Shown here: positions 1 through 11,551 of the stretch, piece after piece
Numbering within the stretch: position 1 is the first letter of the stretch
Layout: every line of letters starts with the position of its first letter
DNA from: Manduca sexta
Lineage: Eukaryota; Arthropoda; Insecta; Lepidoptera; Sphingidae
Direction of reading: 5' to 3'
DNA: 64,000 bases
Assembly (NCBI RefSeq): GCF_014839805.1
Contig: NC_051142.1
Coordinates: 19,500,589-19,564,588 of the forward strand
Made by a program: the position numbers and the translations under genes
Notes under the pieces: generated by a model
What the model was told of the DNA's origin: nothing
Database searches by the model: none
Seen by the model: only the letters and a program-made list of their open reading frames with translations

Positions 1-704
1 CTCTCAATGAGCAGTTTCTGTTGCTGCAACTGTTTCTGTAACAGCGCCTGCGCTCGTTTGTACATCTCTAACACTTGTTTTACTTTATCCGCAGGCTTCA
101 CCGGCTCCTTCTTCGGCTCTTGACCGTTAGCAGTCTCCTTCTCCTGCACGTAAAATATTTTTAAAAAGACACAGAAGTAATCAGTGTACCTCTACCTGGC
201 TCTGGGACCAGTGGGATGGACTTTTGATTATAATGAACTAAGTTGACTAAAATGCAACAAATAAGCATGCCAGAAGTAGGATCTAAAGACTTCCACTCAC
301 AGAGGCTCATGGCCTACATTTTGGAGAATATTAGCGCTGAAGCGTAATTCTTATTCAGTGGTGTACTGCATATCACTTTCATCCTTATTCCATGCCATGC
401 AGTACTTTGTAATTCACAATTGTGGTGTGTTTACTATGGTCGTATCACTTACTATCAGGCGGATCGGATGCTTGTCTCGTCATTCAGTTACAATAAAAAA
501 GTTGATATTGAAATTGTGAGAATTACGGTCGTGGTATGTTACAGAGATGGTTACCTTATCATTCTGTTGCTTCGTGTCCTGCGTGGCCTTGATGTTGCCC
601 CGGTTGATGAGCACCTTGTTATGCGACACGGGATACTGCGAGTTGGGGCGCTCGCCTGGTTTGTTTGGCTGTTGACTGCCAGGCGCCATGTTCTCTTGTT
701 TATT
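1..704 (-). CDS. swm: swm exons 15-16: linker and start of coiled coil
   Basis: Exon 15 (704-555) encodes a Gln/Asn/Pro-rich linker containing VSHNKVLINRGNIKATQDTK. Exon 16 (143 to beyond base 1) encodes KVKQVLEMYKRAQALLQKQL and further Gln-rich heptads, the start of the long coiled coil that follows the RRM in this family. The gene continues off the left edge. Confidence 0.9.
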
Positions 705-3700
705 CTGTTGGGGTAAAGTTCATTGTAGCTCAAGTATAATGTCCAATAAGAGAGGGGAAATTTAATACATCATGGTGCATATATAATGCCAATAAGATAA
801 TGCCCCACACGACGGTGTTAATAAAGAGGCTCATAATAAAGTCAAATAAATTATATCCGCCATACCACCCTATGAAATTACTAAGGTCTAAACCGTCTCA
901 GTACTCAGTAGTATGTTCAGCGTGAAGTTAGTCACTTCACCCTTCACATTGTTACTTTGAAGTCAACCTCTTGTGAATAACTTCAGACCAGCCATAAATA
1001 TAGTAAAGAGTTGTGCAACAGAAATTATTATAGTAATTACCTCAGTATTATGCCAGTAGACTTTGATGAATCTGTTGTTGAGAACCGCTTCAGTGCTCTT
1101 GTACGCGACATTCGCGTCTGTCGGGCTGGCGAACGTGATGAGAGCAGCCTCGGGGTCGCCGTCGTAACACACCTGCGGCATACGAACAATAATTATTGGA
1201 CAATTGGGGCGAGCTTACGTAAAAATTGGACGAGAGTAGAGCAGCTCGACAGAGGAATAAATTGCGCTGCACATCGGCGCTTCGCACGACAAACTGTCCA
1301 ATCAACAGAGTGCTCACGACTCGTGCCTCTATCTGTACACGATGTACAGACAGACTATAGGTCATAGTCATAATTATTATAAGTTGCATATATTTACTTT
1401 AGGAATGTTGTGTTTTTTAATAAGAATAAAGTTTTATTTTTATCTGGATAAGAATTTAAAACGTTACTGGTACTATAGCCCGTAATTTGCCGTAAAGTAA
1501 GTTTTGACAACATACTTGGGCATACATTTTCAAGTAATATTAAAACCACCGATTATATTACTCACAAATTGTAAAACAATAATGAATAACAGTTACCTGT
1601 ATATTGACAATCTTTCCAAACTTGCAGAAGTGATTGTTGAGATGTGTTATGTCGTTCATTCCGCGCGGAATCTTCTTCACTTCCAGCGTGCAATTGCCAA
1701 GATTGGCAGACAGTGGGGGCCGGGGATGTCCTGTGAATACAAACAAATTACGTTTTTATATTTACTATGTTAAAGTACAATTTTTAAATTAACAAAAACT
1801 CATTTGAGCTGCGCACTTAAAACGTAACTGAAGTCACGCATTCTTAGAATATGTGGAGAATAATATTAAAAACTGTACCATGTAAGGGATTTTATAAACT
1901 TAATAATGTTTATGGATGGTGTTACCAAGTCTGCTGTACTCGAAGTTTTTCTTTGGCGGCGGGTGTCGCGGCAGCGGGGTGGGCGGCACCCCCGCGCCCG
2001 CCAGCGGAGGGGGAGGCTCGTGACGTACCCTGCGAACAAGTGCAATAATTATGAGTGGTAATGTAACATATTAAAACAAAATCAGCTCATTAGTTATTTT
2101 ATGACTAGTATATTAACGATAATGAATTATAATGCGTGCAAAGCATCCATATTTTTAATAATCCCGGTTCACGTTGAAGCATGAAGACTGAACTAAGGAA
2201 ACAAATAACAAGTAATTGTATGATAATCCTTTCCCTTTCTTACATCAACTAATCAGCAGTATAAAGACTGCACCATATTTTTTGCATTAATTTATCAACA
2301 CATACTACATAGCTATATAATATACCTGGGTATAGGTATGAGTTCCCTGGGTGGGTGGTTGTGGTGGTGCGCGTGCGGGTAGGGCGGGAACGCGCCGGAG
2401 CCGCACCAGATGTCCGGCGTCAGCGGGTTGTACTCTGAAACAAAATATCCTCAAATTCAGACTCTGTTCATCAATCCAAGAACTTTCATAATACACAGTC
2501 TGACATTATCATGTCCAGATTAAGGACAGAAATGATGCCAAATAGAATATGCATTTATCACCTTACTAGAAAGGCTTAGAATAGGCCGATCGAAAAGTTG
2601 TCAACAATACATCAGAAATAATAAGTTCTTGTAGTAAACTATATTTCCACAGGATGGAGGCCTAATAAATCCCCTCCTACTTTACAATACCAATTACTCC
2701 CCTGAAAAGTCTATAAATGCAATCTTGTGTCTCACGAATTAATGTCCTCTCTTTGCTATACAATACTAATAAGTTACAGTACTATTTGTTGCACATTCCT
2801 ATAGGATGTAATAAATGTCCGTTCTTACCGGGCACGGGCGGCGGTATGGTGAGCACCCTGGTAAGCGCTGCGTCCTCGAGCACCAGCGGGTCGGTGCCGT
2901 GGTCCCACTGGCACAGGTCCCCGCGCATGCAGAAACCTTTCTCTGTAATTATAATTAATTATATCAATATTTTGTACACAGTTGAATATGGATGTAACCG
3001 TCACAGTTCTATATAATAAACACGGCGTGATACTCCACTACACTCGTCATTTTGAGATATCAGATGACGTCTGATAACATAATGCTAATTAATTTTATTC
3101 AGTACTTTGGACTGCAAACTCTTATGTCCTATTATTCTCAATAAGGATTAAAGTCAGATAGGCAGTAGGCAGTAAGAAAATTCTTTGTGCAACTTTCTTT
3201 ACGGTATTTTTCACATTTTACATTGCATTAAAGACATATGGTTAACAATAATATCTAGCAAATCATCACTACAAAACATCTACTTACAGTTCATCTGAAG
3301 CAATAATGTATGTTTGTGAGTAGCACTTACCGTCAAAGTCTCTGCATCGCCGTTTGAAGGGGTCCGAGAGATCTGGCCTCGCGTCAGTCCGCGGAGATCC
3401 GGAGCGGGAACGCGAACGGGAGCGATCCCGCGACCTACAACACACAAACTTGCTAAGTACATTGTGGCCTATATTCACTTAAAACTAGCTAACAAAATGT
3501 CTAATCCAGGACATGGCCTGGTCAATCTACAATAAAGTTCATCTTAATTCATTCAGGAGTCCCTACGTTTATTTTTTACAGTCATTAAAATATTCTCATC
3601 TGTTCATATTTAAAGCTGAACAGTTTGTTTGAGCTACTAAACGAATTTTGAAAATTTGTCATTAATAGGAAGCTACATTACTCCTTAGTGCTGTAAGGTA

Positions 3701-6700
3701 CTTTTTATCCCGTAAAACTTTTTAACGCGTGCGGAGCCGCTGATGAAGACTAGTTTATAGTAGTAATAAGATAAGTAAGATGTTCACCTCTCGCGGTCGC
3801 GCGACAGTCTGTCCCTGTGGTCGCGGTCTCTCGACATCCTGTCGCGCTCCATCTCGCGCACCACGCGCGTCCTCTCGCGCACCGGCAACGGAGATCTGGA
3901 TCTGTAATATGACATTTTTATTTCATTTAATGATAACGAGAAGTAAGCCGCTAGTCAACACTTGGATTAACGATTAGTTTTAATAGACTAATGGTATCAG
4001 TTAAAATTGTCGTAACGGGCGCCAGTGTAGTAGGGTTTTGATTATATATAAAGTCATAGCTATATAACTAGATTCTGTAAAAAATATCCCGCACAATACT
4101 GACTGATGCCGATTAATTTCAAATCGAGTAAGTATAAAATTTCATATAAACGAAGTAATTATTGCTGCTTATAATGTAGTTGATTATTTGAAAAAAAAAA
4201 AAAAAATTATACATCAACGCAGGGATGGATTGCATTACCATTGTGCATGTGGAGGACTGGCTATGTTTTTCAAGTAATTATTGCATATGATGATTGCTAG
4301 TTACTATAATTGATCCATCTAAATGAGGTTAATATTATATGGATTTTGTATGTAGGATGAAGTTTAAGTATAGTAGTATATACCTGGAGCCATGGTGCGG
4401 CGCGTCGGCCGGCGGCGGGCTGCGGTTGCGATAGCGGCCGCGCGGGGAGGCCGACCGGGACCCGCGTCTGTAGGACAAGGGTTACATATATATATAAAGA
4501 TTAAATTGAAAACTAGCATAATACGTACCATAAATAAATGATTGAAAATAACATTGAAACTGTCACGAATCATTTGCATGGTTTAGGGGCGAGTGATAGT
4601 TATATTGTTGGTAATGGTAATGGTGCTGCTGTTACCTGTGGTCGTGTCGGTGGTCGTCGCGGCGGCGTGCGCGTGCGCGTCGCTCCCACGAGCGCGAGCG
4701 GCGTCGTCTGCGTTCTTCCTTGTCGCGCGCCTGCAACCACACACACGATATTACTTTAATATTTATTTACTCAACAAAATATCTCACTTGTTTATTAAAT
4801 ATATTTAAAATGTCACTTACGCTATCAGTTCTCCTGTCCCTTCTGCGTGGCGGCTGATCCACTGGCTCTTCCAGCAGCTCCGTTAGAGGCAATACCTGCG
4901 AGGATTACGGTATTTATAATTCGATTAATTACATTCTTTCAAAATGTCGCATTACTTGCACGCAAGAGCGTACTAATTTAATGGATATTGAATTCGGTAG
5001 CAATTAGATTGCCGATTTTTTCATACATGATTCAAATACGATTACTTGAATAGATCTTTTTATTCGTGCGTGAATGCACAAAAACTACAGTTTCCTTTAG
5101 TGTTACAATAAGTTAATTGTTCCTTTAAGTAGGCATACTAACCTTTACGAGCGTGTGTTCGTGTGGGGGCGCGCGCGGGTGCGGGTGCGGCGCGGGGTGC
5201 GGCGCGGGGTGTGGCGCGGCGTGCGGCGCGACGGGCGGCGCGCCGCGCACCATCACCACGCGCTGTCGCGGCGAGCGCGGCCGCGCGGGACCGTTGCACT
5301 GCACGGGCGCCGGCGCGGGAGCCGTGGCCGCCGGCAGTGGAGGGGGCACTAGACACACACAACTTACGATAATACTGCTCAATTTATTGCAAATATAAAT
5401 TTACTCGTGTTAGATTTTAAGAATACAAAATATAAAGTTGTATCAAATTTGTAAGTTTGTAGTTTCAAAAGATTACATAAGATTCTTTTTGGACTAAATT
5501 TTTATTTAATTAAGAGGCCTCACCATGGTTTTCCTCGGGTTGTTTGTCCGCCTCAGCCTGGTCAGGCGGAGGCGTCTGTCGTCTTTCACCTTCGCGACCA
5601 AGCTTGAGGTACTCCTGACTCTCCAGAGATGTAAACAGCATCTCTACAAACGGTTTGGTTTCTGCGAAAAAAAAGACTTATATAAAAAAACGAACAATGA
5701 ATCCACCTTGACGGTAAATAATTAATTCTGCCCAACATTAAAATTATCGAGTCGCAGACGCCTCATTAAGCTGTGCGGGTGGTGAGCCCACAACTATTTC
5801 TGTGTAAATATGGATTCAAAAACTACGGCAAAACTTTTTACTTAAGTTATTTATGTAGTTCATATAAAAACAATTTCCGTAAATATGTTACGTCAACACA
5901 ACGTCGAGTTATTGCCGACGTAATAACGAGTAGTGTACATACCCTGCTGCAGGAACACGTCTAACTGGTCGACCATCACGTCGCGCAGCTCGTCCACCGG
6001 CTTGTCTTTCTTCACCAGAGCGTACACATACTTGGCGAGGGCAGCCGGGTCCGCATCGCAGCTGGCAACAATGCACACAATATGTTTAATAACATACACA
6101 CACTCATGCTTTTTAGGGGGTAGAAAGGGGCGAAACCAGAGCGTCCAATGTTTGCCCATGATAATTACGAACGTATGGTGATATCATGCAATGATATTGA
6201 GCACCAAAATCTCATAACATTCTCACCCAAGATGTTGGATCACTATGTTACTAAGTCAGGTGGTTAATAAACATAGTTTTAGCATAACTGTAAGCTTTGT
6301 AGTCGCCGACAATGTGTGGTAATGAAACAATTTTTTTAAAATAGAAAGGATTTCAATAAAATTATAAGCAATTATTATCAATTTCCGATCCACAGGTATC
6401 GTACTTCGATGTAATATCTATGAACTTGTGTATGTATTCTAGAGATGAGGTAATATTTTTTTTAGTAATGTTTATTGTTCTGATAAAAACATGTACTATC
6501 GGGTTTAGTATCGAATATAATAAAATAATCTCCGCTTAAATTATGTGACACCAAGAATATTTCGTTTGAGATAGTGCAATACCGTATAACTGGTAAATAC
6601 CTTGTAAGTGTCGAAAAAGTCACAATTGACATTGGTACTTACTATACTAAACTTATGATGGATAATCCTAAACTTTATTTTTATCACACGATTTCATTTT

Positions 6701-9700
6701 GGCGTCCAGTAATGCAATGTCCTCTATATAATATCATAATAGTAATATAGTACTAAATCTAATTTCTAGAATCAATATTTAGCATCCACAATTCTTAATT
6801 TCTACAGAACCACGGCCTTCCTCGTCTACTTACGAAAATATAATTAGTCCATTGAAATGTTACATTTTTTAGGCCTTACCTTGCGTTTTTTAGAGGACGC
6901 AATTTTATTTTTTAGAAGTGTAAGGGGGGTCAGTGTTAAGCTAAAACCAAGTTTGTGGGGTGCCACCCTTTGTCCCACGGCCGCCATCTTGGTTTGAAAT
7001 GGTTTTACGATGTATCTCTTAAACTATTTATCTGACAAAAAAATTATAAACATTTTTGTTGAAAATTAAATTCTCTACAACTTTGGTATAGTAACTTTTG
7101 TCGTAGAACTATAAATAAAAAGTTATAAGCGAAAATGTTAAGAAATTCAATGTTAAGCAATGTCCATTGCAACGTCATCAGAACGTGTGTTTATAAGGTT
7201 CATAATACGTACAACACAAACCCGCGGTTGTCGGCTTGTACGCGAATTACTTGGATCCTGAATCGCTTTGGGACAGATGAAGCAATTGCTTAACATTTTT
7301 GCTTATAACTTTTTATTTATAGTTCTACGACAAAAGTTACTGGACCAAAGTTGTAGAGAATTTAATTTGCAACAAAAATGTTTATAATTTTTGTCAGATA
7401 AATAGTTTAAGAGATACATCGTAAAAACCATTTCAAACCAAGATGGCGGCCGTGGGACAAGGGTGGCGACCCCACAAACTTGGCTGTAGCTTTACACTGA
7501 CCCCCCCTACACTTCTAAAAAATAAAATTGCGTCCTCTAAAAAACGCAACCCCAAATGTAACTTTTCAATGGACTAAATTTATTTTCATTAAGACATACA
7601 AATGGTATTATAAAAATGCATGCGTACCTCACGCAGAGTGTGCATGCTATTATTAGAACAAATCTGTTCGTATTGCAGACAAATAGACCGGTGGAGGCGG
7701 ACTTATAAATAGATGGACAACGGTAATTTATAATTACGGACAGCAGTTACCTCCAACATGTACACGAGTATTTCGAAGATGCAAAGATTGTAGGGGCAAT
7801 TTGTGAACCTACTGTTACTATTCTGAATTTCTTTTTTATTAAGCTATGAGCTACTTTAACCTTGCGATGGTTTATGGACATAGATGTATAAGAACTACGC
7901 GTGTCAATACTACGGTGCGAGTATGGCTTAATGCGTCAACGTATCGCTCGGATACTGATTTACCAGCGAGTCGAACTCTTAAGCGAGGTTAAGATCAGCA
8001 AACAAACTTGCGGAGTTCGATTCTGCAAGTAATGTTTACCGTGTTAACAATCACGGCGAGCTGGGTTCTGCAAATTTTGAAGCTTGTAGACCTTAGAGCA
8101 AGTAGTAAGTGTGTAAAACTATTGAAATACTGCCGCTAGTGTAAAAGAATCTGGAAATTCTTGCGCAAAATAGTGCTGCTAGAACTAACGAGTTAAAGCT
8201 TAGTATTACTTGAAAAGCCGACGAAAACGAACAGGTGCAATATTTTTATACCTCCTTAAAAAAACTCTTAACCAATTGTACACGTAGAGAACCCGAACGC
8301 CTTGCCATTACGGCAACACACACATAGCTTGTGAAAATGAGCGCTACGGATATGCGGCCTACACAAGAGGCGTTTTAGCAATTGTCACAAAAAACCTAGT
8401 ATATGCATGTTATCACGTATAATTGCATTGGCATCACGCAATTAAAAAAAAAACAGCAGGAGTATGGGCTGCAGTCAATACATTAAAGGACCTGCAGTCA
8501 ATGTATTAAAGTTTAAAATAATTTAGAATGACCTTGTTTTTTCGTGTAAAAAGACAAAAATATGCATTTATCTGGTAAAGCCAAATGAGGCGTGAGATCA
8601 GTAATCACAGATAGAAGGTGCTATTTCTGACAGATAACAAATCACCATAATCTTTTAAGTTAAGTAATGTTTTAAGATAACATATTATTTTTATGGCTGT
8701 ATTATATATAGTTTATTTTGTATATTGAACAAAATACTAATAATACCTGGACTTTCCTTTGATGTTAGTTGTAATTTTTTTTATTAGAATGATGTAACCA
8801 TAATAACATAATCATAAGATGTTTATTGCAATGTTGCTGGCAGTAATAATAAATATTTATTTGAATTACTAGCTTTCATGTGGTTTTCCTTGTAACTCTT
8901 ACAGATAAAGTCCTGGAAAGCATTGCGGCTCCCGGGATGCATTTTTTTAGTATTTTTTTCTTTTTATATTTATTCACACAACTAATTCTTTTTTCAGCTT
9001 AAATTTGTAATAAAATAATTTACATTAGTGTTCCTGGGCAAATCATTAGAAAAACCCACACCAAGAGTTGTCTGACCTGAAATTTGAATGCAGAAATTCC
9101 GATCCACAGCACATTAAAACTAGACTAACAAAAAATATATACATCTTTACCCCCAAAGGGGTATACAGAGATGCAACTAGGCACCTACTTTTTGATATGT
9201 CTGTTCTTTCCCAAGACATAATAGGAGGCAAGTTTCCCATAATTTGCTATTTCAAGAGGAAACAGGATATTATTGTACTTGGAGTAATTGCTAAAAGGTT
9301 GCAGAAATGAGATCATTCCAAGTAATTACATGATATTTTGTTAGTTCTCACATAAAATAATTCAAAACTTAAAATCACCTATACACTTTAGTGTTTAATT
9401 TTTCTTCACAAAAATAAAAAAAATTAAACAATATTGTATTAATTAATTAAGCTGAATGTGTATAGGCGATTCCAAGTTTGGAATTTGTTGAGCTACTCTT
9501 GTGGCCAACGGTATGTATTATTTATCAAAGTTATACCAGTTGGAAGATTAATAAGCAAAGTTGTATTTTTTCCTGAACATTGTAAACTAGGTTAAAGACA
9601 GATAATACACTAATTACAAATACATTCATAATTTCATATCAGCAAAATTACACATCAATTAGCCTTTTGCATTAATATTTTAATTTTATATTGAATAACA

Positions 9701-11551
9701 TTGTTTTACAATTTTATTAACAAGACAAACATTTTTCTTTTTTTAAACTCTTTAAATATGATTTATTTTAACTAGTGATACTTTGTGAAAATATGTAAAG
9801 GCATTTATGTTTCTGGTACAAGGTGTTATAAATTTGCTTCAGTATAGGTTTTCCTTAATCATATTAATTCATATGAATAGTTCTTTTATTAGCTTTTTTA
9901 TTTAAATATAATAATAATAAATTGAAATATTATTACGTTGCCTTTCTGTAGCAGCTTATTTACAGCATTATTGATATGATTTAACTTTCTAGACACAAAA
10001 AAGTTTAAAATAACATAAAATATAAGTTTGAGAAAACAAATAAGTATCTTTTCTTTTAAATTCTGAAAGGAAAAAGAATTAATTCTCTTACATGATTTGT
10101 CCAATCATTTCTTTCCACTGCTTATTTGTTAAGTGAGGATAAGATTATCAGGAAAACTTATAGAAGTTTTATTTTCTTTGAGTGTTTCTCAGTTGTCAAC
10201 ACTGGGTGAATCCTGCAAATGGGATACTGGATCCCCCGGCTTAACAACAGGGTTCCTTGGGAAGAAAAGGTGGAGAGGGCAGGAAAGGAAGAATGGAAAG
10301 GGAGGGGAGAATAGAAGTTGCCTTCCACAAGTTATTTTTATAATAATAATATCAGCCCTGTATTATATACTTGCTCACTGCTGAGCATGCACTGTTAAAG
10401 CGAACGATAATTCACAAAGAATATACACATGATTTTAGAAAAGTTAGAGGTGTGTGCCCTTGGGATGTGAACCTGCGGACATTCGTTTCGGCAGTCCGTT
10501 CCACACCCAACTAGGCTTTCGCCGCTTCAGTAAGTAATTTTTACCATGTACATAATCGTGGCGAGCTGTCTATTGCAAATTTAAACCTTGCTCAAACTTG
10601 TGGCAGAGTTCACAGAACCATAGAAACATTCCCACCAGAGAAAAACATCAAATTCTTGCACAATATATTCATGCAAGAACTTAATCTGAACTTAGCATTA
10701 AAATATCCTATAGTTAGGTATGAGCATAATTTTACATACTACTTATTTTGCGGTTCTCCTATTTTAGGTTATAATTTCCCCCACGTATTCTCATCAGTGC
10801 ATCATTTCGCAAGTGAAAAAATGTCTAAGTACTTAATGATTTTTTTTTCAGACTAAAAACTTTTTAGTCTATGCTCAATCTAGGAGGCATAGGTGTGTAA
10901 TTAATGTAACATGAATTGAATTAGCACACGTTACGATAGTTCATATGAAAGTATACGTTCCAAATGATTTGTTGCAATATGTCCGTCAGTGTTTTGCTAT
11001 TATGGCGCCATAACCTCACCAAGTGCATAACACTATAGATAAGTGCTAACTCGATAAGCTCTTACGAAACTCTCCACAAATCACCCATTTCGATGATAAA
11101 ATACGTACAATGCATATAAAGTTACTAATTATCACGGTTGTGTGAAAAAATATGATGCATTGACCAAGTTAGGATGGAATGCGATTATCACGAATAAGAG
11201 ATGATGCGAATAACCTTAATTTTAAATACAGGGCTTCATTATGATTGATTTTTCACATTGACGCGTTATCATGATAATTGTACGCCAATAGAAAATGCTT
11301 AAAGTTATGGCCATGTGAAATTGTCAAATCAAAAAATTATGAAATTGAAATTTGATATGTTTCGTAGAACTTAAATTAACTATTACAACTGTCTTCATAT
11401 TACCTAGTCTAATACCAAATCATTTCATTAAACACACATAGGGATAAGTAATGTAACTTATGTAAATAAAAAATTAAGATGGCTGTACTCACAGTGGTTC
11501 CAATATGGACGTCAACCACGATTTAAAAAGGTCCGGATTTTCTATAATCAT
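1..11551 (-). CDS. swm: RBM26/RBM27-family RNA-binding protein (swm), 5' part, 16 coding exons, 3' end outside window
   Basis: Exons, in order: 11551-11493, 6061-5943, 5661-5524, 5348-5143, 4895-4821, 4730-4636, 4467-4384, 3901-3788, 3434-3331, 2942-2829, 2434-2326, 2029-1926, 1730-1597, 1172-1041, 704-555, 143-1 (continues). All introns are GT-AG and every phase closes, giving 1880 nt (about 626 residues) with no stop. Domain order is that of RBM26/RBM27: PWI-like domain (residues 1-80), a proline- and histidine-rich stretch (105-174), an Arg-Ser/Arg-Asp-rich region (200-320), a CCCH zinc finger (324-343), an RRM (about 452-529) and a glutamine-rich coiled-coil start (580-626). The family binds nuclear RNA; in vertebrates RBM26/27 work with the poly(A) exosome-targeting (PAXT) factors, and the Drosophila member is swm. 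The start is the first ATG of an exon encoding MIIENPDLFKSWLTSILEPL, which matches the conserved N-terminus. The C-terminal RRM expected in the family must lie beyond base 1. Confidence 0.95.
1041..1730 (-). CDS. swm: swm exons 13-14: RNA recognition motif
   Basis: Exons 1730-1597 and 1172-1041 encode one RRM. RNP2-like strand TLEVKKIP, helix DITHLNNHFCKFGKIVNIQ, then GDPEAALITFASPTDAN in the RNP1 position and STEAVLNNRFIKVYWHNTE at the end. The match to the RBM26/27 central RRM (STEAVLNNRFIKVYWH) is very close. Both exons end in phase 0. Confidence 0.95.
1926..2434 (-). CDS. swm: swm exons 11-12: linker between zinc finger and RRM
   Basis: Exons 2434-2326 and 2029-1926 encode a Tyr/His/Pro-rich linker (EYNPLTPDIWCG, PPYPHAHHHNHPP) ending PPPKKNFEYSRLG. 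A linker of this kind precedes the RRM in RBM26/27. No catalytic or binding motif is visible. Confidence 0.88.
2829..2942 (-). CDS. swm: swm exon 10: CCCH zinc finger
   Basis: Together with the end of exon 9 this makes C-x8-C-x5-C-x3-H (CRDFDEKGFCMRGDLCQWDH), the single CCCH finger of the RBM26/27 family, followed by the conserved GTDPLVLED segment and a proline stretch (TIPPPVPG). Confidence 0.95.
3331..4895 (-). CDS. swm: swm exons 5-9: Arg/Ser/Asp-rich region
   Basis: Exons 4895-4821, 4730-4636, 4467-4384, 3901-3788 and 3434-3331 encode residues about 175-331. They contain basic mixed-charge runs such as RDKEERRRRRSRSWERR and RDRSRSRSRSGSPR, the RS/RD low-complexity signature of nuclear speckle proteins. 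Exon 9 ends KRRCRDFD, giving the first cysteine of the CCCH finger. A 14-A homopolymer lies in the intron near 4191-4206. Confidence 0.92.
5143..5348 (-). CDS. swm: swm exon 4: Pro/Ala/His low-complexity segment
   Basis: 206 nt in one phase-consistent frame encode a proline/alanine-rich linker with the imperfect repeat APHAAPHPAPHPAPHPHP, ending HEHTLVK before donor GTTAGT. The DNA is extremely GC-rich (CGCGGGGTG-type repeats), so several other frames on both strands are also open; these are shadows. The frame given is the only one that joins exons 3 and 5 in phase. Confidence 0.88.
5524..6061 (-). CDS. swm: swm exons 2-3: PWI-like N-terminal domain
   Basis: Exon 2 (6061-5943) and exon 3 (5661-5524) encode residues 20-105. 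The conserved core reads CDADPAALAKYVYALVKKDK, then DELRDVMVDQLDVFLQQ, and across the junction ETKPFVEMLFTSLESQEYLK. This is the N-terminal helical domain shared by RBM26/27 and related nuclear poly(A)-RNA binding proteins. The end of exon 3 turns acidic and proline-rich. Confidence 0.93.
6844..7577. mobile_element. Foldback element / long-TIR MITE
   Basis: Two arms of about 300 bp, 6844-7152 and 7281-7577, are inverted copies of each other with only scattered mismatches. Both contain GGCCGCCATCTTGGTTTG and its complement, and TTAGTCCATTG at the outer ends. A spacer of about 130 bp separates them. There is no coding capacity. It is either a non-autonomous DNA transposon with very long terminal inverted repeats or an old inverted duplication. 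In the swm pre-mRNA it would form a hairpin of about 300 bp. Confidence 0.75.
9050..9310 (+). other. Unidentified open frame, possible terminal exon or retro-fragment
   Basis: An open frame follows an AG at 9048-9049 and runs about 86 codons to TGA. It encodes a balanced, non-repetitive sequence (for example PKGVYRDATRHLLFDMSVLS) unlike the surrounding noncoding DNA, with AATAAA-type signals about 100 bp downstream. I recognise no family and see no upstream partner exon. It lies antisense within swm intron 1. Alternatives are a random AT-rich open frame or a fragment of a mobile element. Confidence 0.25.
10338..10525 (-). mobile_element. tRNA-derived SINE copy with internal deletion
   Basis: Reading on the minus strand, it has an A-box-like TAGTTGG, the segment ggactgccgaaacgaatgtc and a B-box-like GGTTCACATCC, followed by the shared body and the tail gtatataatacagggctgat then (TAT)n. 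Compared with the copy at 16497-16840 it lacks about 170 bp of the body. Confidence 0.65.
11493..11551 (-). CDS. swm: swm coding exon 1 (start codon exon)
   Basis: ATG at 11551-11549; 59 nt encode 19 codons plus CT, followed by donor GTGAGT. The CT joins the first C of the exon at 6061 to make Leu, leading directly into CDADPAALAKYVYALVKKDK. Without this exon the PWI-like domain lacks its first helix. The exon is isolated by a 5.4 kb intron and is too short to stand out as an open frame. The promoter must lie just above 11551; no TATA box or clear initiator is evident there. Confidence 0.93.

Larger units (their letters stand above)
6064..11492 (-). other. swm intron 1 (5.4 kb), repeat-filled
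   Basis: It holds a long foldback element (6844-7577), a possible unidentified exon on the plus strand (9050-9310) and a deleted SINE copy (10338-10525). At 8030-8100 and 10506-10600 there is a shared motif of the form taatttttaccgtgt followed by aatcacggcgagctg, so another repeat family is present. The rest is AT-rich with nothing recognisable. Confidence 0.6.

Noticed and set aside
5125..5398. Several overlapping Ala/Arg/Gly-rich open frames on both strands
   Set aside because: They are by-products of the GC-rich repeat in swm exon 4; only one frame joins the neighbouring exons in phase.
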